A DNA stretch of 64,000 nt from Flavimarina sp. Hel_I_48 (GCF_000733945.1 NZ_JPOL01000002.1:2295001-2359000); one strand, 5' to 3'; counted from the first letter of the stretch, positions 38,474 through 46,307 are shown. The notes: generated by a model from the letters alone, not told the origin. Numbers and translations are program-made.

Positions 38474-39313
38474 TTGAGTTTTTTAGATACCGTACATAAA
38501 CGCAAATCCTTTACGATAACAACCATAATCTATGCGTTGTTCATCCTGCTGCTCTTTTTTGTGGGCATGACCTACCTGGACCCACCGCCCGAAAGTGGGA
38601 TCGCGATCAACTTTGGCACCAGTGATGTGGGGCAGGGAGCGGTACAGCCTAAAGCTGCCATAGCTTCCGCACCGCGGAACACCACGCCAGAGCCGGAACC
38701 CCAACCTCAAAAAACCACCGAAATCAAAGAAGAAGTGGTTACACAGGAAGTTAAGGATGCACCGGTAATTAAGGAAGAGCCCAAAAAAGAAGAAAAAAAA
38801 CCAGTAGTAGAAAAACCGAAAGAAGAGCCCAAAAAACCGGTAGAAGAGGTCAAAAAACCAGATCCCAAGCCCGATAAATCCACCACTGATGCGCTTAGCA
38901 GCATTCTCAACGGACCTAAAAGTGAGGGTTCTGCCACCGGCGGTGAAGGCAATGATAGTAAAGCAGGCGATAAAGGGGATCCCAATGGCTCCATGGAAGC
39001 GTCAAGCTATTACGGTCAGGGAAAAGGCTTGGATGGGGACGGTAATTACCAGTTGGGCGGCCGCAAAGCCCTCAGCAAGCCCAAACGCGTTCAGGAATGC
39101 AATGAAGCCGGTATTGTTGTGGTAAGCATTGAAGTAGACCGCAACGGTGACGTAATCAAAGCCACTGCCGGTGTACGCGGTACCACAAACAATTCCAAGT
39201 GCCTGCTTGATCCCGCTAAAGCGGCTGCCCTGGCCACACGTTTCAATTCAGATAATGAGGCACCGTCCAGGCAGATAGGAAAAATTGTTTACAGATTCAG
39301 TCTTTCCGACTAA
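38474..39313 (+). CDS. tonB: energy transducer TonB
   Basis: A 279-aa protein with an N-terminal membrane helix, a long Pro/Glu/Lys-rich linker (about residues 70-140) and a C-terminal domain. I see no in-frame ATG that keeps the membrane helix, so translation seems to start at TTG 38474, giving MSFLDTVHKRKSF before the helix. The C-terminal part has VVVSIEVDRNGDVIKA, consistent with the TonB C-terminal fold, and two cysteines. It completes the exbB-exbD-tonB set and its stop overlaps the folC start by one base. Confidence 0.9.
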   Translation: MSFLDTVHKRKSFTITTIIYALFILLLFFVGMTYLDPPPESGIAINFGTSDVGQGAVQPKAAIASAPRNTTPEPEPQPQKTTEIKEEVVTQEVKDAPVIKEEPKKEEKKPVVEKPKEEPKKPVEEVKKPDPKPDKSTTDALSSILNGPKSEGSATGGEGNDSKAGDKGDPNGSMEASSYYGQGKGLDGDGNYQLGGRKALSKPKRVQECNEAGIVVVSIEVDRNGDVIKATAGVRGTTNNSKCLLDPAKAAALATRFNSDNEAPSRQIGKIVYRFSLSD

Positions 39314-40533
39314 TGGATTATCAGGAAACTTTAGAGTGGATGTTCGCACGTTTGCCCATGTATCAACGGCAGGGCGCTGCGGCTTTTAGAAAGGACCTGA
39401 CCAATATAAAATTGCTTGATGCACATCTACAGCACCCTCACAAGTATTATAAAACCATTCATGTAGCCGGTACTAACGGCAAGGGAAGTACCAGTCATAT
39501 GCTGGCCGCAGTATTGCAAGAGGCGGGCTATAAAACTGGTTTGTACACTTCGCCGCACTTAAAAGATTTTAGGGAACGCATCCGCGTAGATGGGACTATG
39601 GTTCCGCAGGACTATGTGGTCTCTTTTATTGCGGAACACAAAACATTTATTGAAAAACATTCGCTTTCCTTTTTTGAACTTACCGTGGGCATGGCCTTTG
39701 ACTACTTTGCAAAAGTACAGGTAGATGTCGCCATCATTGAAGTAGGTCTGGGCGGAAGGCTGGATGCGACCAATATCATTACCCCTGAAATTTCGGTGAT
39801 TACGAATATAGGTCTGGACCACACCGCATTTTTGGGCACAACCCTAAAGGAAATTGCCGGTGAAAAAGCAGGGATCATTAAACCCGGGGTTCCGGTAGTT
39901 GTGGGGGAAAAACAAGATGAGACAACCATTACCTTTATACAGAAAGCGGTGCGGGAGGGAAGCGAGATTTTTTTTGCTTCCGATTCCGATTTCCCCGAAT
40001 ACCCTTCAGATTTGAAAGGGGTGTATCAACAAAAAAATAAGAAAACCGTATTAAAAACCCTGGAAACCCTTCAGGGAAACGGTGCTTTTTTAATCAAGCC
40101 AGAGCATATTTCCGAAGGGATTAAAAACGCTGCCCAACGTACCGGCTTGCAGGGACGCTGGCAACAGCTGGGCAGCGCGCCAAATGTGTATTGCGATACC
40201 GGCCATAATAAAGAAGGCCTGGTTGAAGTTTTCAAGCAATTGCGCCAGGAGGTTTATGACAACTTACACATCGTACTCGGTGTGGTAAGTGATAAAGACC
40301 TGAACACGATTTTACCGTTATTCCCCAAAGAAGCCGTGTACTATTTTTGCAAACCCAACTTAGAACGGGGGTTAGATGCGGTAATTTTAAGCGAAAAAGC
40401 AGCCTTTTATAGCTTGAAAGGGGAAGTTTATGCTACTGTAGCGGAAGCTTATAAAACGGCATTAAAAAGGGCAAACAAAGAAGATCTGATATTTATAGGG
40501 GGAAGCACATTTGTGGTGGCAGAAATAATTTAA
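39313..40533 (+). CDS. folC: folylpolyglutamate synthase / dihydrofolate synthase
   Basis: Adds glutamate to dihydropteroate and folates. The P-loop GTNGKGST is at residues 53-60, followed by TSPHLKDFRERI and, further on, EVGLGGRLDATN. The 406-aa length is normal. Its ATG overlaps the tonB stop in the form TAATG, so the two are translationally coupled although they share no pathway. The tRNA-Val gene follows about 100 bp downstream. Confidence 0.96.
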   Translation: MDYQETLEWMFARLPMYQRQGAAAFRKDLTNIKLLDAHLQHPHKYYKTIHVAGTNGKGSTSHMLAAVLQEAGYKTGLYTSPHLKDFRERIRVDGTMVPQDYVVSFIAEHKTFIEKHSLSFFELTVGMAFDYFAKVQVDVAIIEVGLGGRLDATNIITPEISVITNIGLDHTAFLGTTLKEIAGEKAGIIKPGVPVVVGEKQDETTITFIQKAVREGSEIFFASDSDFPEYPSDLKGVYQQKNKKTVLKTLETLQGNGAFLIKPEHISEGIKNAAQRTGLQGRWQQLGSAPNVYCDTGHNKEGLVEVFKQLRQEVYDNLHIVLGVVSDKDLNTILPLFPKEAVYYFCKPNLERGLDAVILSEKAAFYSLKGEVYATVAEAYKTALKRANKEDLIFIGGSTFVVAEII

Positions 40534-40552
40534 ATTATTTTTCAAAAAGTGT

Positions 40553-40582
40553 TTTGTGATTCTAATATTTGATCTATATTTG
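40553..40582 (+). promoter_or_regulatory. promoter of tRNA-Val
   Basis: TTTG at 40553-40556 and TATATTTG at 40575-40582 match the Bacteroidota pattern with an 18-bp spacer. The -7 box lies about 50 bp before the mature tRNA. Confidence 0.7.
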
Positions 40583-40634
40583 CATCCGCTAAGACAGGAA
40601 ATAACTACTGTTTAGCGAAGTTCATAACATATTG

Positions 40635-40712
40635 GGGCAATTAGCTCAGTTGGTTCAGAGCATCTCGTTTACACCGAGAGGGTCGGGGGTTCGAATCCCT
40701 CATTGCCCACCA
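40635..40712 (+). tRNA. tRNA-Val (anticodon TAC)
   Basis: Folds as a standard cloverleaf: acceptor GGGCAAT (40635-40641) pairs with ATTGCCC (40702-40708), D arm GCTC/GAGC, anticodon arm TCTCG-TTTACAC-CGAGA with anticodon TAC at 40670-40672, and T arm with TTCGAAT. The CCA end is encoded at 40710-40712. A hairpin terminator follows. It is the left border of the accessory block at 41-46 kb. I found no copy of its 3' end elsewhere in the window. Confidence 0.97.
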
Positions 40713-40726
40713 AAAAAAAAAAAATA

Positions 40727-40754
40727 CCGTAACTTTATTGTTACGGGATTTTTT
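40727..40754 (+). terminator. terminator after tRNA-Val
   Basis: CCGTAAC (40727-40733) pairs with GTTACGG (40740-40746) with a 6-nt loop, followed by GATTTTTT. Confidence 0.8.
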
Positions 40755-40763
40755 GTTTTGGTA

Positions 40764-40922
40764 CTAACCAGATTCTATTTTTGAAGCAGGATTATTCTTA
40801 TCCTGTATCCCCATTTTTCTCATTTCCCAATATCTACTCAAAGTCCCAAAAAACGGCTTGAAAAACCTTTTTTTCGGCCAAATTGCGCTACTTTTTTTCT
40901 TGTCTTTTGGCGTTATAGCCCT
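40764..40922 (-). pseudogene. possible 5'-truncated coding remnant
   Basis: An open minus-strand frame of 52 codons with no start codon at its upstream end, ending at TAG (40764-40766). The translation is lysine- and aromatic-rich (for example SAIWPKKRFFKPFFG and SRYWEMRKMGIQD) and looks protein-like, but I do not recognise it. It lies just beyond the tRNA terminator, where remnants of integrated elements are common. It may also be chance. Confidence 0.25.
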
Positions 40923-41044
40923 TTATTTCTAAACTTATACATTGCTTTATTAGTTATTTTTCTAAGCTGTATGTATGCACCATTTCAAAATATTGATTTT
41001 TTTTTAAAGTAAGTGATTTTAATAGTTTTATGATTTACAGGGAA

Positions 41045-41093
41045 CTAACAAGATAAATTTGTTAGATTCGTGTTTATAAACATTGTTAGCGGC
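41045..41093 (-). repeat. attC-like hairpin at the left edge of the cassette block
   Basis: On the plus strand: CTAACAA (41045-41051) facing TTGTTAG (41059-41065), then the palindrome TGTTTATAAACA (41071-41082), then GTTAGCGGC (41085-41093). Read on the minus strand it is GCCGCTAACAATGTTTATAA, the form in which such elements begin after a gene. GTTAGCGGC is the inverted match of GCCGCTAAC at 41846-41854, the other end of the toxin-antitoxin module. Confidence 0.5.
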
Positions 41094-41100
41094 TGGCAGT

Positions 41101-41556
41101 TTATTCGTTGTTCAATTTAAGAATTTCTTTAACTATATTATCAGCTATTCTAAAATCGGTTAATAATAATTTATCGATTAAAGGTTTTACTTTGTCAATC
41201 AATTCCATCTGTTTTGCTCGATGGATTACTCCAAGCGTTCCACTGATTTTAAAGTTTAACTTATTAGCCAACTTACGTGCTTTCAAATCGTCCAACAATA
41301 ACAATACATCTTCATAATCACTGGCTAAAGCAATTGCGCTGGCCTCTCCTAAATCAACTTGAGTTTCTAAAAAGATTTGATATTTTTTATCGGATGCGGT
41401 TTTTATTTCGATCCAGTTCGGCACAGTTTCCCCGAACTCTTCTGCAATTTCGGGCGTTGTTACTAATTGGCCGTATACACTTTGAAGAAGATCTAATTCG
41501 CCAATTTTATGAAATAGTATAAGAGTACTTGTGTCAGAAATTACAATTTTAGGCAT
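41101..41556 (-). CDS. DUF3368 PIN-domain toxin
   Basis: A 151-aa PIN-like nuclease of the DUF3368 group, the toxin half of a toxin-antitoxin pair. Conserved acidic residues of the PIN active site are visible: Asp8 in VISDTSTL, Glu71 in LGEASAIALA and Asp89-Asp90 in LLDDLKAR. It is expected to cleave RNA in the cytoplasm. It follows its antitoxin gene (UPF0175) with an 8-bp overlap on the minus strand, the usual order. The pair is AT-richer than the core genes and is bounded by matched inverted ends GTTAGCGGC (41085) and GCCGCTAAC (41846), so it forms one mobile-looking module. Confidence 0.88.
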   Translation of the reverse strand: MPKIVISDTSTLILFHKIGELDLLQSVYGQLVTTPEIAEEFGETVPNWIEIKTASDKKYQIFLETQVDLGEASAIALASDYEDVLLLLDDLKARKLANKLNFKISGTLGVIHRAKQMELIDKVKPLIDKLLLTDFRIADNIVKEILKLNNE

Positions 41557-41776
41557 TGTTTATGTCAGAATGTAAATCTGTTTCCGATGTGCTAAAGATA
41601 GAAACTCCATATTTTCCGAGCATCTCTATAAATGCACGTTTGGACAAGCCTACAATTTTTGCCGCCTGACCAGCAGAAAGTTTAGCATCTTGGTATAATT
41701 TAGAAGCGATTATCATTGAAAGGTCGTAATCCTTTAAATCAACGCTATCGGGTATATTTAGCTGTAGTGTTCTCAT
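41549..41776 (-). CDS. UPF0175 family antitoxin
   Basis: A 75-aa protein of the UPF0175 family, which includes small helix-turn-helix-like antitoxins. LSAGQAAKIVGLSKRAFIEM is the recognition-helix-like core. It overlaps the DUF3368 toxin by 8 bp and is the first gene of the pair. It probably represses the shared promoter and neutralises the toxin. Confidence 0.85.
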   Translation of the reverse strand: MRTLQLNIPDSVDLKDYDLSMIIASKLYQDAKLSAGQAAKIVGLSKRAFIEMLGKYGVSIFSTSETDLHSDINNA

Positions 41777-41845
41777 TTTTATTAAACTTACTCAAATATA
41801 ACTTTTCTAGACTGATTTTTAATGTTCAGAATGTATTTTTTGCTT

Positions 41846-41934
41846 GCCGCTAACGTTCTCGTATAACCGAAGTGGTGGAGTTAAATTACCGATTTTTTGA
41901 TGTTTTTACCCAATTTTAGCGAATAAACAGCGGC
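41846..41934. repeat. attC-like element at the right edge of the toxin-antitoxin module
   Basis: GCCGCTAAC (41846-41854) continues as AACGTTCTCGTATAACC (41852-41868). Its reverse complement GGTTATACGAGAACGTT matches 16 of 17 bases with 44559-44575. AGCGGC at 41929-41934 can pair with GCCGCT at 41846-41851 to close a long hairpin. The space from here to 41965 has no gene. Confidence 0.5.
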
Positions 41935-41975
41935 TTTTGAAATCATCCCTTACCCACCATTTCTGTTATAATAGA

Positions 41976-41999
41976 AATAAACGTACTGGTACGTTTATT
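41976..41999. repeat. 11-bp perfect palindrome, attC-like hairpin
   Basis: AATAAACGTAC (41976-41986) and GTACGTTTATT (41989-41999) with a 2-base centre. The right arm runs through CATAT into GTTGTATG at 42005, which marks the start of the next module. Confidence 0.5.
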
Positions 42000-42004
42000 C
42001 ATAT

Positions 42005-42422
42005 GTTGTATGCCATTTTGAAATCCCGTTGGACACTTTTCTTGCAAGTTGTACGGGAAACAATGGAGCCGACCTGTCCTTTTCGGATATCAGTGCTCGA
42101 CCCTGGGAGAGAACTGCATCAAGTAGTTGCGCCTGGCAGCGTGGAAAGCAGACTTTCCAAACGTTGACACGTAAAAACTACTTGAAGGACGGGAAAATTT
42201 CCGACATGGTCAAGTTTTCACGGACTTAATTGATGAAAAGGGCATTTCGGCGGTTCTTCTGCTCACCGGGCCACTGATCTTATCCGGGCATAAAATCAAT
42301 GCCCCGGTGGAGGCCCGCAAAAAAGTGGCTCATTAAACGCTAGGGATTTCAAAACGGTTCACTTATATTTATTTAAGTTTTAGGGAAAAAACCTAAAAAC
42401 TGAAATAAAAACGTCATACAAC
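42005..42422. other. cassette-like module without an intact gene
   Basis: Starts GTTGTATG (42005-42012) and ends with the exact reverse complement CATACAAC (42415-42422). The interior is GC-richer than its neighbours and resembles core-gene DNA. Two overlapping open stretches are present on the plus strand in different frames: 42029-42229 (66 codons from TTG, with GNNGADLSFSDISARPWE) and 42175-42336 (53 codons, no start, with KGISAVLLLTGPLILSGHK). A frameshift between them would give a single frame of about 100 codons. I do not recognise the product. It is probably a decayed gene. Confidence 0.45.
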
Positions 42423-42493
42423 AGGCTATATAAATAATGGCCCAAGAGCAACCAACCCGTTAGGGGCCACTATTCATATAGCTGTCGTTAGCA
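42415..42493 (+). repeat. long imperfect hairpin, attC-like site
   Basis: Left arm 42422-42443 ends TAATGGCCC; right arm 42464-42486 begins GGGCCACTATTCATATAGC. The arms pair over about 20 bp with a few mismatches, and the loop is about 20 nt. The site runs from CATACAAC to CGTTAGC, and the next module starts at GTTAGCAAAA (42487). The layout (inverse core, long imperfect stem, core GTT) is that of an integron attC site. Confidence 0.6.
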
Positions 42494-42505
42494 AAAATTA
42501 AATAA

Positions 42506-43894
42506 ATGATTGAAACAAGAGAGATTACTGATATCCAGAGAGATAAAATTCTAGCAATTGTTGAAAATCATTTCAATGATTTAAAGTCTAAAGAAATCGC
42601 ACCTGCGAAGTTAACACGCACCCTTTCCGCTTTTTCAAATGCCGTTGGTGGAGATTTATATCTTGGAATACTCGAGAACGATAATAATGGAGTACAACAT
42701 AGGCAATGGATAGGATTTTCTGATGAAGAAGAAGCAAATGGACATATCCAGATTTTTGAAGAGTTGTTTCCATTAGGAGATCAGTATTCTTATACCTTTT
42801 TGTCGCATCCAAATGAAAGTGGACTTATTCTTCACATTTCTGTCAAAAAGAATTTAGCAATTGTTAAGGCCTCTAATAAAGTCATATACAAAAGAAGATC
42901 TGCCCAAAACATTCCAGTAACAACTGAAGATGCAATAAAAAGACTAGAGCTTGATAAAGGAATTTCTTCTTTTGAAGACAACACAGTAAATGTTCCTCTT
43001 GATTTCGTAACTGACTCTTTCTCAATTTTCGAATTTATGGCAGAAGTGATTCCTACTGCAGAACCAGAGCCATGGTTGCGGAAACAGTTGCTTATACGAA
43101 ATAATCTCCCCACAGTAGCCTCTGTAATGCTTTATTCAGACACTCCGCAAGCGGCTCTTCCAAAACAAAGTGGAATAAAAATATATCGTTATAAAACCAA
43201 GGCAGAAGAGGGCACTAGAGAAACTCTCGACTTTGTTCCTTTATCAATTGAAGGTCCGGCATACACTCAAGTATACGAAGCTGTCAAAACGACTAAGGAT
43301 ATCATAGAGAGAGGAAAAGTTTTAAAAGAAACGGGATTGGAGGAATTGGAATATCCAGAAAAGGCACTCCATGAAATCATTACCAATGCCGTGCTTCATA
43401 GAGATTATAGTATTGCCTCTGATATTCACATAAGAATATTTGACAATAGAGTTGAAGTAATAAGTCCAGGTTCTTTGCCAGGCCATGTGACAGTTGCTAA
43501 TATTCTCGAAGAACAGTTTGCAAGAAATGGGAATATGGTTAGACTGATAAATAAATTCCCAAACCCACCTAATCAAGATGTTGGAGAAGGATTAAATACC
43601 GCTTTTAATGAGATTGCAGCGTTAAGACTAAAACGTCCAGAAATAATCGAATTAGATCATGGCGTTTTGGTTGTTATAAAACATGAAGCTCTTGCCTCTC
43701 CCGAAAAGATCATAATGGAATACTTAAATAAAAATGAAGAAATTCATAATAGTACTGCTAGAGAATTAACAGGTGTTCAGTCAGCAGATATTATTAAAAC
43801 TCATTTTTATAGATTAAGAGAAAAAGGATTGATTGAAATGAATCCTGACCCTAAAAAGCGAGGACGAAACTCCACATGGATATTAAAAAAGTAA
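42506..43894 (+). CDS. AlbA_2 / HATPase_c_4 ATP-binding protein
   Basis: A 462-aa protein with an N-terminal AlbA_2 (Schlafen-like) nucleic-acid-binding domain (around residues 30-130, with SAFSNAVGGDLYLGI), a central ATPase domain with EKALHEIITNAVLHRDYS and EVISPGSLPGH (HATPase_c_4), and a C-terminal winged-helix region ending in KRGRNSTWILKK. Such COG2865 proteins are often accessory genes, transcription-regulator-like or linked to defence, with no settled function. The start is 19 bp after the GTTAGCAAAA end, and the stop is 2 bp before TTTTGCTAAC at the other end, so it fills one module. AT-rich relative to core genes. Confidence 0.85.
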   Translation: MIETREITDIQRDKILAIVENHFNDLKSKEIAPAKLTRTLSAFSNAVGGDLYLGILENDNNGVQHRQWIGFSDEEEANGHIQIFEELFPLGDQYSYTFLSHPNESGLILHISVKKNLAIVKASNKVIYKRRSAQNIPVTTEDAIKRLELDKGISSFEDNTVNVPLDFVTDSFSIFEFMAEVIPTAEPEPWLRKQLLIRNNLPTVASVMLYSDTPQAALPKQSGIKIYRYKTKAEEGTRETLDFVPLSIEGPAYTQVYEAVKTTKDIIERGKVLKETGLEELEYPEKALHEIITNAVLHRDYSIASDIHIRIFDNRVEVISPGSLPGHVTVANILEEQFARNGNMVRLINKFPNPPNQDVGEGLNTAFNEIAALRLKRPEIIELDHGVLVVIKHEALASPEKIIMEYLNKNEEIHNSTARELTGVQSADIIKTHFYRLREKGLIEMNPDPKKRGRNSTWILKK

Positions 43895-43896
43895 AC

Positions 43897-43960
43897 TTTT
43901 GCTAACATTATATATGAAATCATAGCACCCTGCGGGATGCTACGCTTTATATACTAACCG
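43897..43960 (+). repeat. attC-like hairpin after the AlbA_2 gene
   Basis: TTTTGCTAAC (43897-43906) is the exact reverse complement of the module start GTTAGCAAAA at 42487. Beyond it TAGCACCC faces GGGATGCTA (43934-43942) with one bulged A, flanked by ATATATGAAA and CTTTATATA arms. The next module starts at 43960. Confidence 0.6.
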
Positions 43961-44004
43961 TCGGAAATAATATCAACTGAACGTAAAAACGAACAATTGG
44001 ATTA

Positions 44005-44376
44005 ATGAAATATAGCATTCCAGATACAAGAGAATTGACAAAATCCGAAATTGAATTTCTGACTTATCTGTTTGGAAAAGAAAAATCGGAATGGACTAAT
44101 CTAATCGGAAATCTGAAAGTTATTGCAAGATGTGGTTGCGGAAAATGTCTGACTATAATATTTGGAAAAGCATTTGACTCGGAAATTCAAAATGGGAATT
44201 TAATAATAGATTACGCTGGAAAAGGTAAAAACGGAGAATTAATTGGAATATCTGTATTCGGAACTGACCAAATGCTGACTGAATTGGAATTTTACTCAAT
44301 AGATGGAGAATTTGAAATTACAGAAATGCCGAAAATTGAAACTCTGAAATCTATAAAGGAAAATCTAACTGAATAA
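44005..44376 (+). CDS. hypothetical protein with CGCGxC motif
   Basis: A 123-aa soluble protein I do not recognise. A cysteine cluster ARCGCGKCLTIIFG near residues 41-54 is the most distinctive element and could bind a metal. The rest is alpha/beta without known motif. It is alone in its module, bounded by GTCGGAAATA (43960) and TATTGCCAAC (44384), which match 8 of 10 as inverted repeats. Such short orphans are typical cassette cargo; immunity or small regulatory roles are possible. Confidence 0.75.
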   Translation: MKYSIPDTRELTKSEIEFLTYLFGKEKSEWTNLIGNLKVIARCGCGKCLTIIFGKAFDSEIQNGNLIIDYAGKGKNGELIGISVFGTDQMLTELEFYSIDGEFEITEMPKIETLKSIKENLTE

Positions 44377-44383
44377 AAAATAC

Positions 44384-44578
44384 TATTGCCAACAAAGAAC
44401 TGAGGTAAAAAACAACTCTTTTCCACATTAAATCTGAGACATATTTATCCTTGGCCAATAATCTATAATTACAGCATATCCCACTACGTCTGAATCCGCT
44501 CTGGGTTGCTAACGTCAGTTCTAACCTGAAAATTAAAGCATATTAACCCGTAATTGACGGTTATACGAGACCGTTGTA
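44384..44578 (+). repeat. complex attC-like site between two modules
   Basis: TATTGCCAAC at 44384-44393 is followed by about 100 bp of gene-free sequence, then TAACGTCAGTT (44510-44520) facing AATTGACGGTTA (44552-44563), and the conserved end GGTTATACGAGACCGTTG (44559-44576). The whole is longer than a single attC site, so it may hold two sites or a decayed module. Confidence 0.5.
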
Positions 44579-44623
44579 AAACATTTGAATGTAAAACAGC
44601 TAGTTGCTTCTAAAAGTAACAAA

Positions 44624-45040
44624 CTAGAAATCCAATAAATGCTCTTTTTCTAATTTCTCTCTGGTCGATTTTATTAGTAGATCTCTTTCCTTAGTGATTT
44701 GCGATAAAAAAACATCATTAACATCGCTTTCCTTATCGTATTGCCCACTCCAGCAAACCATATCTAACATAAAGGGAAGCATATTGATTCCCTTTTTGGT
44801 AAGGCTGTATTTAATGCGTGATTTTTTGACCGTATCTTTTCCTTTACTAATGATACCTGTTTGTTCCAATTGTTTTAATCGGGCTCCTAAAACACTCGTA
44901 GAAATCTTTTCCCTTGATTCTAAAAATTCATTGTAGTGCCTTTTGTTATTGAACATTAAATCTCTAACAATTAGTAAAGACCACCTATCCCCAAAGTGTC
45001 CCAAAGCATAATTTATGGGGCAATGCGATTTTGTTTTCAT
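44624..45040 (-). CDS. HxlR family transcriptional regulator
   Basis: A 138-aa winged-helix protein of the HxlR family: the N-terminal CPINYALGHFGDRWSLLIVRDLM includes the conserved Cys7 often used for redox or aldehyde sensing, followed by the FNEF-type helix and a C-terminal wing. It is divergent from a VOC protein, and a 21-bp palindrome sits between them. It likely controls its own promoter and that of the VOC gene. Confidence 0.9.
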   Translation of the reverse strand: MKTKSHCPINYALGHFGDRWSLLIVRDLMFNNKRHYNEFLESREKISTSVLGARLKQLEQTGIISKGKDTVKKSRIKYSLTKKGINMLPFMLDMVCWSGQYDKESDVNDVFLSQITKERDLLIKSTREKLEKEHLLDF

Positions 45041-45084
45041 CTATCAAATATAATAAACCGAACGTACTTTAACTTCGAAATTAA

Positions 45085-45105
45085 AAGTTAATTGCAATTT
45101 AACTT
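45085..45105. promoter_or_regulatory. palindromic operator between HxlR and VOC genes
   Basis: AAGTTAATTGCAATTTAACTT is a near-perfect palindrome (AAGTTAA, TTGCAA, TTTAACTT), with a further AAAAGTTAAAA half-site downstream at about 45114-45124. It overlaps the region where a TAATTTTG box (45126-45133) would place the VOC promoter. A likely binding site for the HxlR protein. Confidence 0.55.
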
Positions 45106-45161
45106 GCTTTTTAAAAGTTAAAATGTAATTTTGGCGCGAATAGAAAATATACTATATAAAG

Positions 45162-45623
45162 ATGGAAAACAACATAACATCAAAAGGAGGATTAGACACA
45201 TTAGTATTTTATAATATTGCCTTTGTCGTATCTAATATTGAAGATTCAATACAATGGTATACTGATACTTTAGGCTTTAAATTGATAATAAAACAAGCTA
45301 TTCCAGTTCCAGAAGGAAAAATGGAAATGGCTTTTATGGAAGGCGCAGGTATGAAAATTGAAATGATTGAAAATTCAAATAACCAATTGATTGATTCCAT
45401 TAGAAAAGATGCAAAAACTGATGCAGCACCTACAGTAATTGGTTCAAAGGCATTAGTATTTTATGTAGACGATTTAAATGCAACAACCAGGGAACTTGAA
45501 GATAAAGGAGTTAATTTTTTATGGAAAGAGCGCTATTTAGCAGGGGACAGCCTTCTTTGTACAATGATTTTAGATATTGATGATAACCGCATCAATATAT
45601 TCCAAAGAAACACCATTGCCTAA
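45162..45623 (+). CDS. VOC family (glyoxalase-like) protein
   Basis: A 153-aa metal-dependent VOC-fold protein. Paired beta-alpha-beta modules are visible: FYNIAFVVSNIEDSIQWYTDTLGF in the first and LVFYVDDLNATTRELEDKGV in the second. This could be a dioxygenase, glyoxalase or antibiotic- or aldehyde-binding protein. Its neighbour is an HxlR regulator on the opposite strand, suggesting response to an electrophile. The pair lies in the module starting at GTTGTAAAAC (44573). The expected end TTTTACAAC was not found, so the module may be damaged. Confidence 0.88.
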   Translation: MENNITSKGGLDTLVFYNIAFVVSNIEDSIQWYTDTLGFKLIIKQAIPVPEGKMEMAFMEGAGMKIEMIENSNNQLIDSIRKDAKTDAAPTVIGSKALVFYVDDLNATTRELEDKGVNFLWKERYLAGDSLLCTMILDIDDNRINIFQRNTIA

Positions 45624-45747
45624 ATTACGCTGGGATCGGTTAGCATCAATCAAACTATCTTAGAATGGTAACTTGAATACTATACAAAATATAAAAGTGT
45701 TTTGTAATTCGATATGTAATTAATGGCTAGTTATAGCTACGTTACGA

Positions 45748-45763
45748 AAATCCTCGCGGATTT
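45748..45763. repeat. short hairpin in the module boundary region
   Basis: AAATCC (45748-45753) and GGATTT (45758-45763) around TCGC. It lies between the VOC gene and the next module, which starts at GTTGCATT (45828). The longer attC-like arms are not clear here. Confidence 0.4.
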
Positions 45764-45845
45764 ATTATTCTGTTTGTATTTGCTAAATTTAATGGCTTAA
45801 AGCACCATACTCATTTTAAGTATCAACGTTGCATTATTTAAAAAA

Positions 45846-46307
45846 ATGACGAAAAAGCTAATACCTGTAATTTTGATATTTTTGACCTTTAGTTGTTCTA
45901 ATATAAATCAAGTCGAAAACACGATCGAAAAATTGAAAAATCTACGATCGGAAAATGATAGTTTGCGTGAAATTGTGGCCGATATTGAAACTAAATATGT
46001 TTTTGATAGTATTTCTTTTAGGGAAATTTATGGAAAAGATAATACGTATGAACGAAACGCTGAATTCAACGTTGAATTATTAGTTGTTGGGTATAATCCA
46101 AATAAAAGCTATTTTGTGAAATTTGATAGCATCGTTGACGGAAAGAAAATAAATACAGATACTCTAAAACAGAAAAACGGGGGCTTTAAATATAAAACTA
46201 AACTAACCGAAAAAGAGAATGTTATCAGAATTGACATGAATGTTGAGAACGAATTCGGACAGAAGAAAATGGGAACGTTGCTCGAAACAATACGAACAAA
46301 GAACTAA
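45846..46307 (+). CDS. hypothetical lipoprotein with coiled coil
   Basis: A 153-aa lipoprotein (lipobox TFSC, Cys17) with a short coiled coil around residues 24-46 (KLKNLRSENDSLREIV) and a C-terminal beta-rich domain with YKTKLTEKEN. I do not recognise the family. It is the only gene in the module bounded by GTTGCATT (45828) and AATGACAAC (46306), a match with one base inserted. Confidence 0.7.
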   Translation: MTKKLIPVILIFLTFSCSNINQVENTIEKLKNLRSENDSLREIVADIETKYVFDSISFREIYGKDNTYERNAEFNVELLVVGYNPNKSYFVKFDSIVDGKKINTDTLKQKNGGFKYKTKLTEKENVIRIDMNVENEFGQKKMGTLLETIRTKN

